Source: Enchytraeus crypticus
Lineage: Eukaryota > Annelida > Clitellata > Enchytraeida > Enchytraeidae
DNA: 64,000 nucleotides
Reading direction: 5' to 3'
NCBI GenBank assembly: GCA_905160935.1
Contig: CAJHZI010000203.1
Coordinates: forward strand, 1,559,501-1,623,500
Position 1 is the stretch's first letter; each line of letters starts with the position of its first letter. The notes beneath the pieces are model-generated. The model saw only the letters and a list, made by a program, of their open reading frames with translations. It was not told where the DNA came from and did no database searches. Shown piece after piece: positions 28,380 through 64,000 of the stretch. The position numbers and the translations under genes are program-made.

Positions 28380-29450
28380 ATGATTAAAGTATGCTTGCTA
28401 GTAGTGAAGTAGGAAGGCAAAGGGTTATGGATGATCTGAATGTCACAGCATTGAAATATGGCATGAAGATTAAAATAAAGAGGACAAAGGTCATGAGAGT
28501 GTCTAGGAATCACAGGGGCGAAGATATTAAATTGAATAATACGTAGTATAATAATACAATTACAAGTACTATTTAAATTGTAAAGTAATTACATAGTAGG
28601 CTTATAATAATATAATAACATAATACAATTGAATAGTACGTACACGACTGATACAATCAATCAATCAATCAATAAGAATTTAACGTCCAGTCCCTGACCA
28701 TAAGGCAATGTCATGGACGTCTCTTGCAGACTCTACACAAACAGGCTCAAAAAACACCACACGATGACGACTGAGTACACAGAGACAATATGAGAAAGCG
28801 AGATCAAAACAGTGCAAGTCCAAGATTCAAGGCAATCGGGTCGAAAGTTAGACAGACCTATGGCGGAAAGATATGGGTTAAATTTTTAGCTTGCCACACC
28901 ATCACGGAATTTGAGAAGTGGAAAACGGAAATAAAATGGAAAATTGCACCGGCGAAAGAGGAGAGACAAAAGAACTATTATGCACAAAATTGTACGGTAT
29001 TCGGAAAAATATCAAGATAAAGATTATGAAGACATTGGTGTGGTCGACACTTCAGTACGGACGTGAAACGTGGATATTAAAGAAAGAAGATATCATGAAA
29101 ACTAGAGGCATTGGATATGTGGTTATGGAGAAGGATAGAAAAGATTACAGTTGGACTGAAAAAATTACAAATGTAACAGTTCTTGAAGGAGTCAATACAG
29201 ATAGTCAGCTAATAAATGTGACAAGAAATAGAAAGAAAAGCTGGATAGGACATGGTTTGCTAAAGGATGTAGCCTAATAGAAGGAAAAATGCAAGAAAAG
29301 GTGTTAGAGGAAGACCAACATACTGATTGTTGGATTATTTGATAACAAATTCATTCATATATCGAGATGAAGAGGAAGGCTGAAGATAGAATTGGTTGGA
29401 AGAGTTATATGCAAAGAACATGCCATTAGGCAGTGCATTAGAAGAAGAAT
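28380..29450 (+). pseudogene. LINE-1 family fragment (reverse transcriptase to 3' end)
   Basis: Remnants in order: MDDLNVTALKYGMKI and KRTKVMRVSRNHRG, then (28918-29277) KIMKTLVWSTLQYGRETW, WTEKITNVTVLE and TRNRKKSWIGHGLLKDV, then the terminal GGCAGTGCATTAGAAGAAG. An E-type repeat (28650-28790) interrupts it. Frameshifts are present. Confidence 0.8.
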
Positions 29451-29639
29451 AACATCTAAAAAACCAAAAATCCCCCAAACAGTTTATAGGTTACCTTAAA
29501 CAATATCGGTGTCAAGCATGGATCTTGTACTAACTACTTAGCAAAACATAAGAAAAAGGATAAAGCTGTTTATTACAATAAGAAAATGCTGTATATTAAA
29601 GCTGTATGTTACAATTGATGTTTTATTTCATATCAGCAG

Positions 29640-29734
<95 letters not shown>

Positions 29735-29735
29735 G
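29640..29735. repeat. (TA)n microsatellite
   Basis: An uninterrupted TA run. Others of the same kind lie at 23700-23745, 26191-26224, 40830-40980 and 57405-57475. Confidence 0.97.
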
Positions 29736-30225
29736 GATGATATGTACCAGTATAGATATAAATGATTTAATTAATAATAATTTAATTTTAAAAAGATAGG
29801 TCTGCAAAAATTTAAGTAAACATCTCTACAGCATATTTAAGCAGTTAGCAGACCAAATACTGTTAAATAAATTAAAGTAACTTAGAGGATTCAATTTACA
29901 TTATACTTTTGACCCGCAATAATGTAGTAATAATCTGAACACTTCACATTACTATCGCATGCACAGGTGCTAATATAAAAGCATTCTCCTGTAAGTTGTA
30001 ATTTAAATATCTTAACGTTGCACAAATTGTAACTAAAAAGAGCATTAATAAATTGCATCAGTTAAGCTTTTAAATAACATTTTAGAAATTATCAAAATAT
30101 AGTCTTTTAACAAAACATAGTCGTTTATTCTCACTAAGCAAAACAATTCAATTAGTCATACCTAAAACTGCAAAAAGTTAAAGTAATATACAAAGTCTAT
30201 AGCTAGTACGCTGGCCATTTCGCAT

Positions 30226-30322
30226 ACTACTTAATAACTGTAAATTATATTCTGACGTTGAACTTAGAGGCTTTCATCTATTTCTTTAAAAGCTTATGGA
30301 TCATTTTTTGGTATAGTTAAGT
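30226..30322. repeat. 95-bp segment, inverted copy of 34985-35082
   Basis: From ACTTAATAACTGTAAATTAT to TTTTTTGGTATAGTTAAG, with about one mismatch to the reverse complement of the segment in MIB1 intron 18. Confidence 0.9.
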
Positions 30323-31011
30323 ATAGTATAGTTTTTCAGGCGAATTAATGAATTGCAACAGTTAAAGCAGTTAAATTTAATTAACATTAAGCTAATTAAT
30401 ATGCAGAAGTGGCTCGACCATATAATTTGATATGAAAGTAGAAATAGCATTCCAAGCAGGTATTTTAAAAATCAAATTACAGAAATATATCTATAAAAAA
30501 AACAAGAAAAGAAGTGAGAAGTGGAAAAGTTCAAGTGGCTACATTATTAAAAATGTGGCTACATTATTATTAATGTCATATTACATACAGAAAAACCTGT
30601 TGAGAAAACATTTCCATTACGGTTAAATACATTTAAGTCATTAAATTAGCTGCTTCTCAAGCTTTAACGTTTTACTACAACAAACAACAAGAGTTCTTCT
30701 CATTTCTAATGCTCAAGTTTATTGAATTTCTCCACATTATTGATTACAAAAAGTGGTTATTCACCAAGCAAGGAACAATTAATACTGACATCAATGATTA
30801 ATCAGCTTGCAGAATTTTATTTTCTGCGCAACATTAGCTGGTAAAAAAATTGCCATTGTCGGCATTGGATTAATCAAATTATAATTTGAAGACACGAGAG
30901 CACACTTTACAAAACAGAAATTACATCTTCATCCCATTCCTCATTAAGCAATCAACGGTATTAAAGAAACCTATTTAGTGTACCGGCAAGTAAGAGTAAA
31001 AAGTAAACACT

Positions 31012-31236
31012 CACTACAGTGAAATGATCAACAGTGTTGACATCTATCACTTTTAATACCACATGTTTAAACCGTTAGGCAATTTAGACCATGTACCGTA
31101 TAGCCAGTCCAGTGAATGTCCGAGATTTTAGTCTCAGATGAGCGCGGCTGGGATTCGAACCCACGAGGGTTCAATTCACCTCATGATCTATCATTTAAAA
31201 CTTCATGACGTTACCCTCACGCTATTAAGACATTCT
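31012..31236 (-). mobile_element. SINE-D copy (tRNA-derived)
   Basis: Contains GCGCGGCTGGGATTCGAACC (complement of the B-box area) and GAATGTCCGAGATTTTA, followed by a (TAC)n/(TAT)n run to 31335. Confidence 0.8.
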
Positions 31237-31632
31237 AATACTACTACTACTATTATTAGTAGTAGTAGTACCATTATTACTACTACTATTATTAGTAGTA
31301 TTTTCTACTACTACTATTATTAGTAGTAGTGGTACCACAACAACAGTGTCAGGATTCCAAAAAATCAACTCATAGAAAGAAGATTAATAACAATATATAT
31401 TGATGTTATATTACAGCATATATTTAAAATTACATCACTACCACCACACATTTCACCGATGAATGTTTATACAATATATGCACGCCAATGAAAAGCGAGA
31501 TATTAAAAGACGCTGGTCTTTTGAACAAAGATGGTAAAAAATATATAAAATGTTTCAAGGTAGGAGGGCCGTCGTTTCATCCCAAATGCAGAGGACTTGA
31601 CCCTTGAGCATTTATGCTACCACCGTCTGGTA

Positions 31633-31768
31633 AAAGCTAAAAAAGCTAATGTTAGCGTCAATTTCCTCACTCGAAAGCGATGTCAGTGACGGGCAAGCCA
31701 AGGATTTGAACCCCGCACATACTGATCCGCGGTCGAATAGCTTACCGATATCGCCACTACTCGCCAGC
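31633..31768 (-). mobile_element. SINE-A copy
   Basis: TTCCTCACTCGAAAGCGATG, GATTTGAACCCCGCACATAC, then CGATATCGCCACT at the head. Confidence 0.8.
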
Positions 31769-31811
31769 GTCTGCAAGACGTCTCGCAAATTTGTCAAATT
31801 AATTATAAACT

Positions 31812-32012
31812 ACATCATCGTCATCATCTTCCCTTGAATCCCAGTTTAACTAGGGTCGGGATTAGAAAAAATGTGTAGCTTTTTTTTGAGCCTAAACCCT
31901 CACTAACTGAATGTCCCTTCTGGCGTTGGTTTGGATCTTAGTCCTTTGTCGCCCTTTACGTAACGTGCATGCCACGGTTGGTCTATTCTTCAGCAACCCG
32001 GACTCAACACAG
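31812..32012 (-). mobile_element. SINE-C copy
   Basis: Tail CATCATCTTCCCTTGAATCC and GGGTCGGGAT as in the RTE-like LINE; head GCAACCCGGACTCAACAC at the right. Confidence 0.75.
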
Positions 32013-33224
32013 GTAACATTAATTATACACTACAGATAACAAAATTTCCTTCACTACTAATCATCGCATATTTTATTCAATTGTGCAGTGCACAGTATTT
32101 ACTATACTCGATACGAGGAAGAAGTTGCAATATTTACAAACTATGAACAGTTACACTCTTAAGTCAACTGATAAACGATTCTTGCATTCTAAATCCTATT
32201 CACCACCACAGCAATCACAGCACACTACTTCGTTTAGCCTATTCTACTTAGATTTTAACAATTTCAAGTTTGAAATATTTTACCTCATTCAATGACACAC
32301 ACTGAAAGAACGAGAGAATTACTACGCATTTACACTAGGCTTGTTGTATTGACGGCAAATCTCTATCCTGAAGGAGGATTTCTCCCTCATAAGCTGAAAA
32401 ATTTAGCCCAGGTTTTAAGGGATCGATGACGCCTATCCTAGAGGAGAGAGAGGAGGGAGGCGGCACCCCCTAAGGTCCCCCTGAAAGCAGCGCTAAGTAA
32501 AACTACTGCATGTTATGACCAATACAACACGCACTGCCTTATATTCACCAGCCATGAACTTCTAGATATAAAATCTAGACGTCATAGAATTCTAGAAGTT
32601 TAGATAAAGTCAAGATCTCTAAATGACAAACTCTGATAGCAGGATAAGTAAGGCTAAATTATAAGTCATATGTAGCTCACATAATAATATACATGTAAAG
32701 TAAGCTAATATAGTAGTAATGTGAGTGACTTTCACTTTATCAAACGATTTAAAACCTATTTAAAGCAGTTACATTAATGCTCAGAATCTTCTTCCACTAG
32801 TGCACTGCCTAACGACAGGACCATGGCATAAAACTCTTCCAGCCAAATCCACACTCAACCTTTCTCAGTATATAAATGCAATATCAATCAAGTAAAGATA
32901 GCAAACGCAACGTTTTTACGAAAACAACAAAATAACTTATATAATAATATATGACTATTACATACTCATTCCTCTAAAGACAAATTCACATAACATATGA
33001 AACAACATAATTCCTATCGCAACTGCTTCAAATAACTCATCAAATAACATAATTCTCTCACGATTCTGCATTAATTCAACATCTCACAAGTCACTGGCGA
33101 GCAAAAACGACGCTAAATTCTTAAGATTTGATCTCACAGACTCTTAGACACAGATGAAGCTAAGTGCAGTGCAAACGTTGAGAAGTTAACGTCCAGTTCA
33201 ACAGCTCAAGATGACATCAGGCAC

Positions 33225-33395
33225 GCTGATAGGGGCTCAGTAGAATAGAATAAGTGGTTCAAGATGACATCAGGCACGCTGATAAGAACTCAGTAGAGTA
33301 GAATACATGGTTCAAGATGACATCAGGCACGCTGATAAGAGCTCAGTAGAGTAGAATACGTGGTTCAAGATGACACCAAGCACGCTGATAAGAGC
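33225..33395. repeat. Three copies of the MIB1 stop-codon segment
   Basis: Units of 52-58 bp with GCTCAGTAGAGTAGAATACG followed by TGGTTCAAGATGACATCAGG repeat the last codons (ILLY-stop) and first 3' UTR bases. They lie immediately downstream of the true stop at 33396. Confidence 0.9.
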
Positions 33396-58973
<25,578 letters not shown>

Positions 58974-59460
58974 TACAAGCGATTAATGATCAGGAAAACA
59001 TTACGATATTACAGAATAAACAAGAAATTATAATATTTATTTATTTATTATTATTATTGTTATTATCTTAAGAACTTGCAACAACCATAAATTCCAAATA
59101 CTTCTGTTTTTCTTTCTCAACTAGTTTTATTTGATTCTTGATTCCAACGTTCCAATTCCATTAAAGTTCATTGACATCACTTTTTTGAGATCATGATAAT
59201 GATATTTTCTTACTACTAAAGCTTACATAAATTTTCCTTTCTTTCGTTTTCTTACGGTGATCTTCTAGGTAAGGTGCTTTTAGTCACTTTTCAATGGCCC
59301 CAGGAATAAATTATTCTTCTCTTTTTTCGATTGTGAAGTCATTTAATTAGCATTGTAATTTGAACTCTCTGTGTCCAGTTTAGATAGCAGGGGTGTCCAC
59401 ATAATGTTACAACGACACAATAAAGTTCCGTCATTGACAAAATATAGAAGTGAAATGGTA

Positions 59461-60545
59461 ATCATCATCATCCTCTTCCCTTAAATCCCAGTTTAACCAG
59501 GGTCGGGATACGATTGGACTTTCTCCAGTCCTCCCTGTCCCACACCATATCATCAGTCAATCCCCTATTTTTCATGTCCTTCTTAATTACCGCATCCCAA
59601 GTCAATTGTGGTCGACCACTCTCAAGCTTAACATCCAGTTCTTCCCTCCAAACTCTCTTTACTACATCCTCATCTGCCTTTCTCACAATATGTCCATACC
59701 ATCTCAATATCGACAATGCCAACATATCCCCGATCTCCTCAACATTCAAATTCATCCTCACATATTCATTTTCCATTCTGTCCTTCCTAGTTCTTCCACA
59801 CATTAGACGCAACATTCTCATTTCTGCCACATGCAAACTCTGCAAATGTTCCCTTTTTAGTACCCAACATTCCGAACCATACATAATTACTGGCCTTACC
59901 ACAGAACTATAAAATTTGCCTTTCAGTCTTAGTGGGCTTCTCCTATCACACAACACTCCACTAGCAGCCCTCCACTTTGCCAATCCAGCCTGAATCCTAC
60001 TAGTAACCTTATTTTCCAAATCCCCATTATCCTCTATTACAGATCCTAAATACTTAAAATCTGTATACCTTCTTTAGCTCCACACCCTGACTTATTACTC
60101 TATCTCCTTTTATCATCTCACCCTTCCATCTACTCTCTAAATGCTCCGATTTTTCCTTATTCACCCTCAGTCCTTTACTTTCCAGTGCCTCTCTCGCGTT
60201 TTCCAACATCTCGCTTACTTTCTCCACAGTGTCTCCTACTATCACCAGATCATCTGCAAATAGCATGCACCATGGGGCCTCCTTAAAAACTCCCTTAAGC
60301 AACTCATCCATAATCAATATAAACAAATATAGACTTAGGGCTGATCCTTGATGTACCCCGATCTTCACATCAAAACTTTCAGATTGTCCGCTCTCCACTC
60401 TCACACTAGTCTTCACCCTGCCGTACATATCTTTGATTAACTCAACGTACCTCCTGTTCACTTTCCTATTCTTCAAAACTTCCCACACCAGTTCTCTCGA
60501 AACCCTATCATAGGCCATTTCGAGATCCACGACGATTATGAACAC
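59461..60545 (-). pseudogene. RTE-like LINE, 5'-truncated, reverse transcriptase to 3' end
   Basis: 60545-60054 reads the RT palm: IIVVDLEMAYDRVSRELVWE, GVHQGSALSLYLFILIMDEL and the catalytic FADDLVIVGDTVE. A frame change near 60050-60060 leads into 60019-59468: KFYSSVVRPVIMYGSECWVL, LRWYGHIVRKADEDVVKRVW and GRPQLTWDAVIKKDMKNRGL. The element ends in a (GAT)n run. Truncation at RT motif A and the frameshift mean it is not autonomous. Confidence 0.88.
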
Positions 60546-61317
60546 TTTTAGTCTGCCACAGACCTAACTTAATATACTGGTTTAGGAAGTCGTTAAGACT
60601 TGTAACACCACTCTAGGCGTTATATTACACATCATCATTACACTCGCTGTCATATATGTTTAAATCGTTAGCAAAACTGGTTTATTGTTCATTTATCCAA
60701 AGATCTTTAAAATAGGTAGATATGGCATGACTGTTGTTTCAGCGTTACCAGTTTTGTAACAAGAGTGACTTGATTTCCATCATTCTCCATTTAATTGAAA
60801 TGGTAAACAAAGCCCCAATGACATATGTATATTTAATAGTAATATCTGTAATTTCAGATTTATTTCATGATATTCGGTCTCTAAACGGTTTTAAGATGAT
60901 GTATTTTTGCGCATTTGGGTATACAAATTCCAGAAATCAGGAAACTAAAGAACGGGGAATATCCTTTATGAGATTTTAAATAAAATTTGTTTGCATTTTG
61001 TATTATAAAAAATATATATCCAATTAATAGGAATTCGCTTCAAATAATTTTTTGTCATGACGATTTGTTGGATAGATGCGACAATAAATGTGCTCCTAAA
61101 GTGTTTCATTATCGTTCAAAAGCTTTAAAAATGTTCCCAAATTTCATTATTTTATGCCTTTAAATAACGATCAGCTGATATTGTTTAGCTCTGGCTAGCA
61201 AAATTAGTTGTTAGTATCTGTGCAATTCTTGAACTCAATGTTTACAATGGTTGAGTTTGCCTTTGAGGCTTTGACACTTCTATGGTTTTTCTTCATTCTA
61301 TGCATTGATCAAAGACA

Positions 61318-61366
61318 GAGCCAAGTTTAACGTCAGTTTCCTGTTCGATAGCATTTCAGTGACGGG
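61318..61366 (-). mobile_element. SINE-A 3' fragment
   Basis: GCCAAGTTTAACGTCAGTTT and CAGTGACGGGCC, complement of the SINE-A 3' part. Confidence 0.55.
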
Positions 61367-61444
61367 CCCTTTAATTTCTGCACTTCGGCTGCAGGTACTC
61401 TAATTTTATAATTCTAATTAAATTAATTATTATAATTTTATTAT

Positions 61445-61612
61445 TGTCGTCGGTTCGAATCCCAGCCGCACTGATATGAGAGCAAAATCTCGGACGTTCA
61501 CGGGACTGAGTACACGGAAAATGGACTAAATTGCCGAACGGTTCAAACATGTGGTATTAAAAGTGATAGATATCAACACAGTTGATCATTTCACTGTAAT
61601 GCGTGTTTACTA
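61445..61612 (+). mobile_element. SINE-D copy, 5'-truncated
   Basis: B box GGTTCGAATCCCAGC, then ATCTCGGACGTTCACGGGAC and AAAGTGATAGATATCAACAC. The A-box part is missing. Confidence 0.8.
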
Positions 61613-62151
61613 TCTGATATTCGATGTTGTATTGGCTCCAGTAATTATAATCTATTGACCTTTTTATAAAAGGTGTTTATACTGAAAAATCGCCCTATAT
61701 ATTTTTTCATTCGTAGGATGTGCCATCGTGCAATCATAAACTTGATTGTTTTGTGGAAGGCAACTGTAATCATTTGATAAGCAATTGAAATAATTATACT
61801 TTCTTAATTTTTTAAAATACCATTTTGTTAATAAATGAAGAAATACACAATCAATATAATATGTGAATATACTGAACATTACAGCCGTCAATATAGGCAC
61901 GCGCCCATCCCCACTCTCATACCAATCCCCCACTAGACTTTATTTATTGTGTGAGCAGAGCTACCACTGCATATAATAAAAGGGTTATATATTAAAACTT
62001 TACTAAATTTTCTTTAACATACACTGTAATACGGAAGAACTATAACATAATTAACGTCATTAGTGTTCCACTGTCGTTCACGCCAATGCTGAGCAGCATT
62101 GATCCAACAATAAGCCTGTGAACAGTGCAAGTTAAATTAGAAATTCAGTAT

Positions 62152-62400
62152 GGCGGGATTTTGAACACTTGGTTAACATGCCAGTCAATTAGACGAAGTT
62201 AACAACGTCGGGCTCGGTTAGTACTTGGAAGGGCGACCACCTTGAAAAACCTAAGTGTTGACAGCTTTGAATTTAAAATCCTCAGGACGTAGGAAAGTTA
62301 TTCTTAAATTTGCCTTGGCTGCAATCGATAAGGTATTGAAAGGTAACGATTACTAATGTTCATGGATATGGAGGAAAGTCAATTAATAACGAAAACAACA
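62152..62400 (+). mobile_element. 5S-rRNA-derived SINE (best copy)
   Basis: GGCGGGATTTTGAACACTTG, then the 5S-like stretch GTCGGGCTCGGTTAGTACTT with GGAAGGGCGACCACCTTG, which parallels the 5S rRNA segment GTCGGGCCTGGTTAGTACTT plus GGATGGGAGACCGCCTGG. A non-5S body follows. Confidence 0.75.
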
Positions 62401-63085
62401 AAAAACAGCAACTAAACTAGGAAACTATATATGCACGTATGGCATATAATGTGCGCAAAACATAAAACAAAAAATTGCGCCAGTGATCCCATTAACTCTT
62501 GAAATGACTCAATAATTCATCAATTACAAGTTTATAATTAATTACTAAAAATTATTTACTAGTTAATTATTAATCGCTTCCACTATCACATTTGCTGCAC
62601 TACTACGATGCACACTCTCTATCTACTGTTCCACCAAATTTCAGATATAAGGTACACATTTCTAGTCACTTCCTGCACATCTCACACGTGTTATTGTTGT
62701 TATGTGTTGTTATTATTGTGTTATCACTCAACACTAACAGTCATCTCGCCTGTGAATCGAACCCACGATAGTTAGTCCAAAAATGTGAAGACTTATTATT
62801 ATTATTTAATACATGGACGCTCAGACATCGTCAAGAGCAGATGATTTTATGAGTAGCCTACGCATAGAATTTTTTTAATAATACATCTACACAAATCCTT
62901 GTATATAAAATAAGAAAAGTTTAGTACAGTAATTTTATTAAATATCACAAAATACCGATTTTAAACAATTTGTTTACTCATTAAAATTCTTGTCAAAGTT
63001 ATGCCTCCGTTCATAGACATGGCCTCAAGTCTTGGACTTTCGGCTATCCAGTTAGAACTTGTAAAGTATAAGAAAAAGTAAAGTA

Positions 63086-63300
63086 AACACACATTATAGT
63101 AAAATGATCAACTATGTTGATATCTATCACTTGTAATACCACACGTTTAAACCGTTAGACAATTTACACCATTTTCCGTATAATCAGTCCAGTGAATGTC
63201 CGAGATTTAACTCTCAGATCAGCGCGGCTGGTATTCGAACCCACGAGAGTTCAATTCACCTCAGGATCTGTCATATAAAACTTCCTGACGTTGTTCTCAA
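63086..63300 (-). mobile_element. SINE-D copy (tRNA-derived)
   Basis: ATCAGCGCGGCTGGTATTCG plus AACCCACGAGAGTTC and GAATGTCCGAGATTTAAC. The A-box end is lost at about 63300. Confidence 0.75.
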
Positions 63301-63551
63301 ATAGTATGATCCTATGGGTGCTACGGTCTTGGTCTTGAACCCAGTGGTCAAGACAACACCAAGCACGCCACATAGGCGTTGATTTAACATCGTAAGTAGT
63401 CTAGACGTTGAACAGTTCCAAGATCTTGAGATTCCTACGCCTTGACAAGTGTAACATAGCTAACAGAAAAGAGACCAAACTTAAGAATTTCAGCATGCAA
63501 ATAAAAACAATGAAATCAATAAGTACATGGTACATGTAATTAAATGAGAAA

Positions 63552-63824
63552 TCAAGGTTTTTTGCTCTTGATTTTATTCAACGGCAGTCTCTTATGTCGA
63601 GGTCGAACTTGACCTACACTTGACGCCGGCCTGGCACCGGAAGTGGAAACAGTTTTTCCGGTGTCGTGGAGGAAGTCGTGAAGCAGCTGAGCAGCTGATT
63701 GGTTGGAGAGGATCTCAGTGAGTCTCTGTAGAGATAGTGTGCAGAGATCTGCTATGCTCTTCACTTGATTCATTATACAGTAGACGTTCTTCATGCTCAC
63801 GCCAGGCATTCTCAGCAACATGTC
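63552..63824 (-). CDS. ERCC4: DNA repair endonuclease XPF, last exon (partial gene)
   Basis: Encodes 90 residues: DMLLRMPGVSMKNVYCIMNQ, VKSIADLCTLSLQRLTEIL, QSAAQLLHDFLHDT and a basic tail ending KSKKP. It matches the helix-hairpin-helix (HhH2) C-terminus of XPF (human LLKMPGVNAKN ... NIAELAALS ... LYDFIH), which binds ERCC1 to form the structure-specific nuclease of nucleotide excision repair. Acceptor GATTGTAG preceded by a GATTGATT array. The basic tail is longer than in human. Upstream exons, including the nuclease domain, lie beyond the right edge. Confidence 0.93.
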   Translation of the reverse strand, partial: DMLLRMPGVSMKNVYCIMNQVKSIADLCTLSLQRLTEILSNQSAAQLLHDFLHDTGKTVSTSGARPASSVGQVRPRHKRLPLNKIKSKKP

Positions 63825-63939
63825 CTACAATCAATCACACAAACAAATCAACAAGATCAGTTAATCAATCAATCGTGCAAGAAAATCAATCAACCAATTA
63901 ATCAATCGATATGTCCCTCAATTAAATATATCAATAAAT

Positions 63940-64000
63940 CACTCCAGGCATTCTCAGTAGCATGTCCTAAAATCAATCAATCACATAAACAAATCAATAA
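63940..64000. repeat. Copy of the ERCC4 last-exon acceptor junction
   Basis: CAGGCATTCTCAGTAGCATG then TCCTAAAATCAATCAATCAC repeats 63801-63845 (exon start, acceptor and AATC run) with a few mismatches. It may continue past the window. Confidence 0.88.

Larger units (their letters stand above)
24581..33395. other. Intergenic region between POLR2C and MIB1
   Basis: No host gene recognised. It contains a terminal-inverted-repeat element, two decayed LINEs, SINE-A, C, D and E copies, TA and trinucleotide microsatellites, and a 95-bp segment repeated inverted inside MIB1. The POLR2C promoter should lie just right of 24580. Confidence 0.6.
58974..63551. other. Intergenic region between ERCC4 and MIB1
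   Basis: It should contain the MIB1 promoter and the ERCC4 3' UTR. Recognised content: an RTE-like LINE (59461-60545), SINE-A, SINE-D and 5S-SINE copies. The stretches 60560-61300, 61620-62150 and 62400-63080 show nothing I can identify. Confidence 0.6.

Noticed and set aside
28790..29020. 76-codon plus-strand frame
   Set aside because: It lies inside the decayed LINE-1 family fragment at the junction with a repeat E insertion.
59468..60545. Active retrotransposon or viral polymerase
   Set aside because: The RT is of non-LTR type, truncated at motif A, with a frame break near 60055 and no endonuclease; no envelope or LTR seen.
62152..62400. Possible 5S rRNA gene
   Set aside because: Only the 3' half of 5S is alignable, with mismatches, and it continues into a SINE body.

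Overview
The window is animal nuclear DNA: AT-rich, full of short interspersed repeats, with intron-rich genes whose exons are bounded by GT-AG sites. Four genes are recognisable and all lie on the minus strand. From right to left they are the last exon of ERCC4/XPF (63552-63824, rest beyond the right edge), a complete MIB1 (mind bomb E3 ligase; 20 exons, 58973 down to 33396), a complete POLR2C (RNA polymerase II subunit RPB3; 8 exons, 24580 down to 18544) and a complete Polycomb RING-finger gene most like PCGF6 (9 exons, 15034 down to 4865). MIB1 and a PCGF gene indicate a metazoan. The repeats (5S-rRNA- and tRNA-derived SINEs, non-LTR retrotransposons) suggest an invertebrate, but I cannot name the phylum. 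Exons were placed by hand from splice sites, reading phase and protein similarity recalled from known families. All phases close, except for one extra base in MIB1 exon 18.

Layout: 1-4864 is repeat-rich flank (palindrome cluster, LINE tail, SINEs, two minisatellites). 4865-15034 is the PCGF6-like gene, with a long octapeptide-repeat C-terminal tail. 15035-18543 is intergenic with 5S-derived SINE pieces. 18544-24580 is POLR2C. 24581-33395 is intergenic, with a TIR element and two decayed LINEs. 33396-58973 is MIB1. 58974-63551 is intergenic, with an RTE-like LINE and SINEs. 63552-64000 is the end of ERCC4. The gene products act in separate pathways: Polycomb repression, transcription, Notch-ligand ubiquitination and DNA repair. 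I see no shared operon-like logic.

The most unusual signal is structural. At about a dozen exon-intron junctions in POLR2C, MIB1 and ERCC4, the splice site plus a short piece of adjoining exon is copied, one to about fifteen times, into the neighbouring intron. Independently, 11 of 35 acceptors are preceded by (GATT)n-type arrays that always have the same sense-strand orientation and resemble tandem branch-point motifs. A third theme is modular SINEs that appear to share one head but carry the 3' tails of two different LINEs found in the same window.
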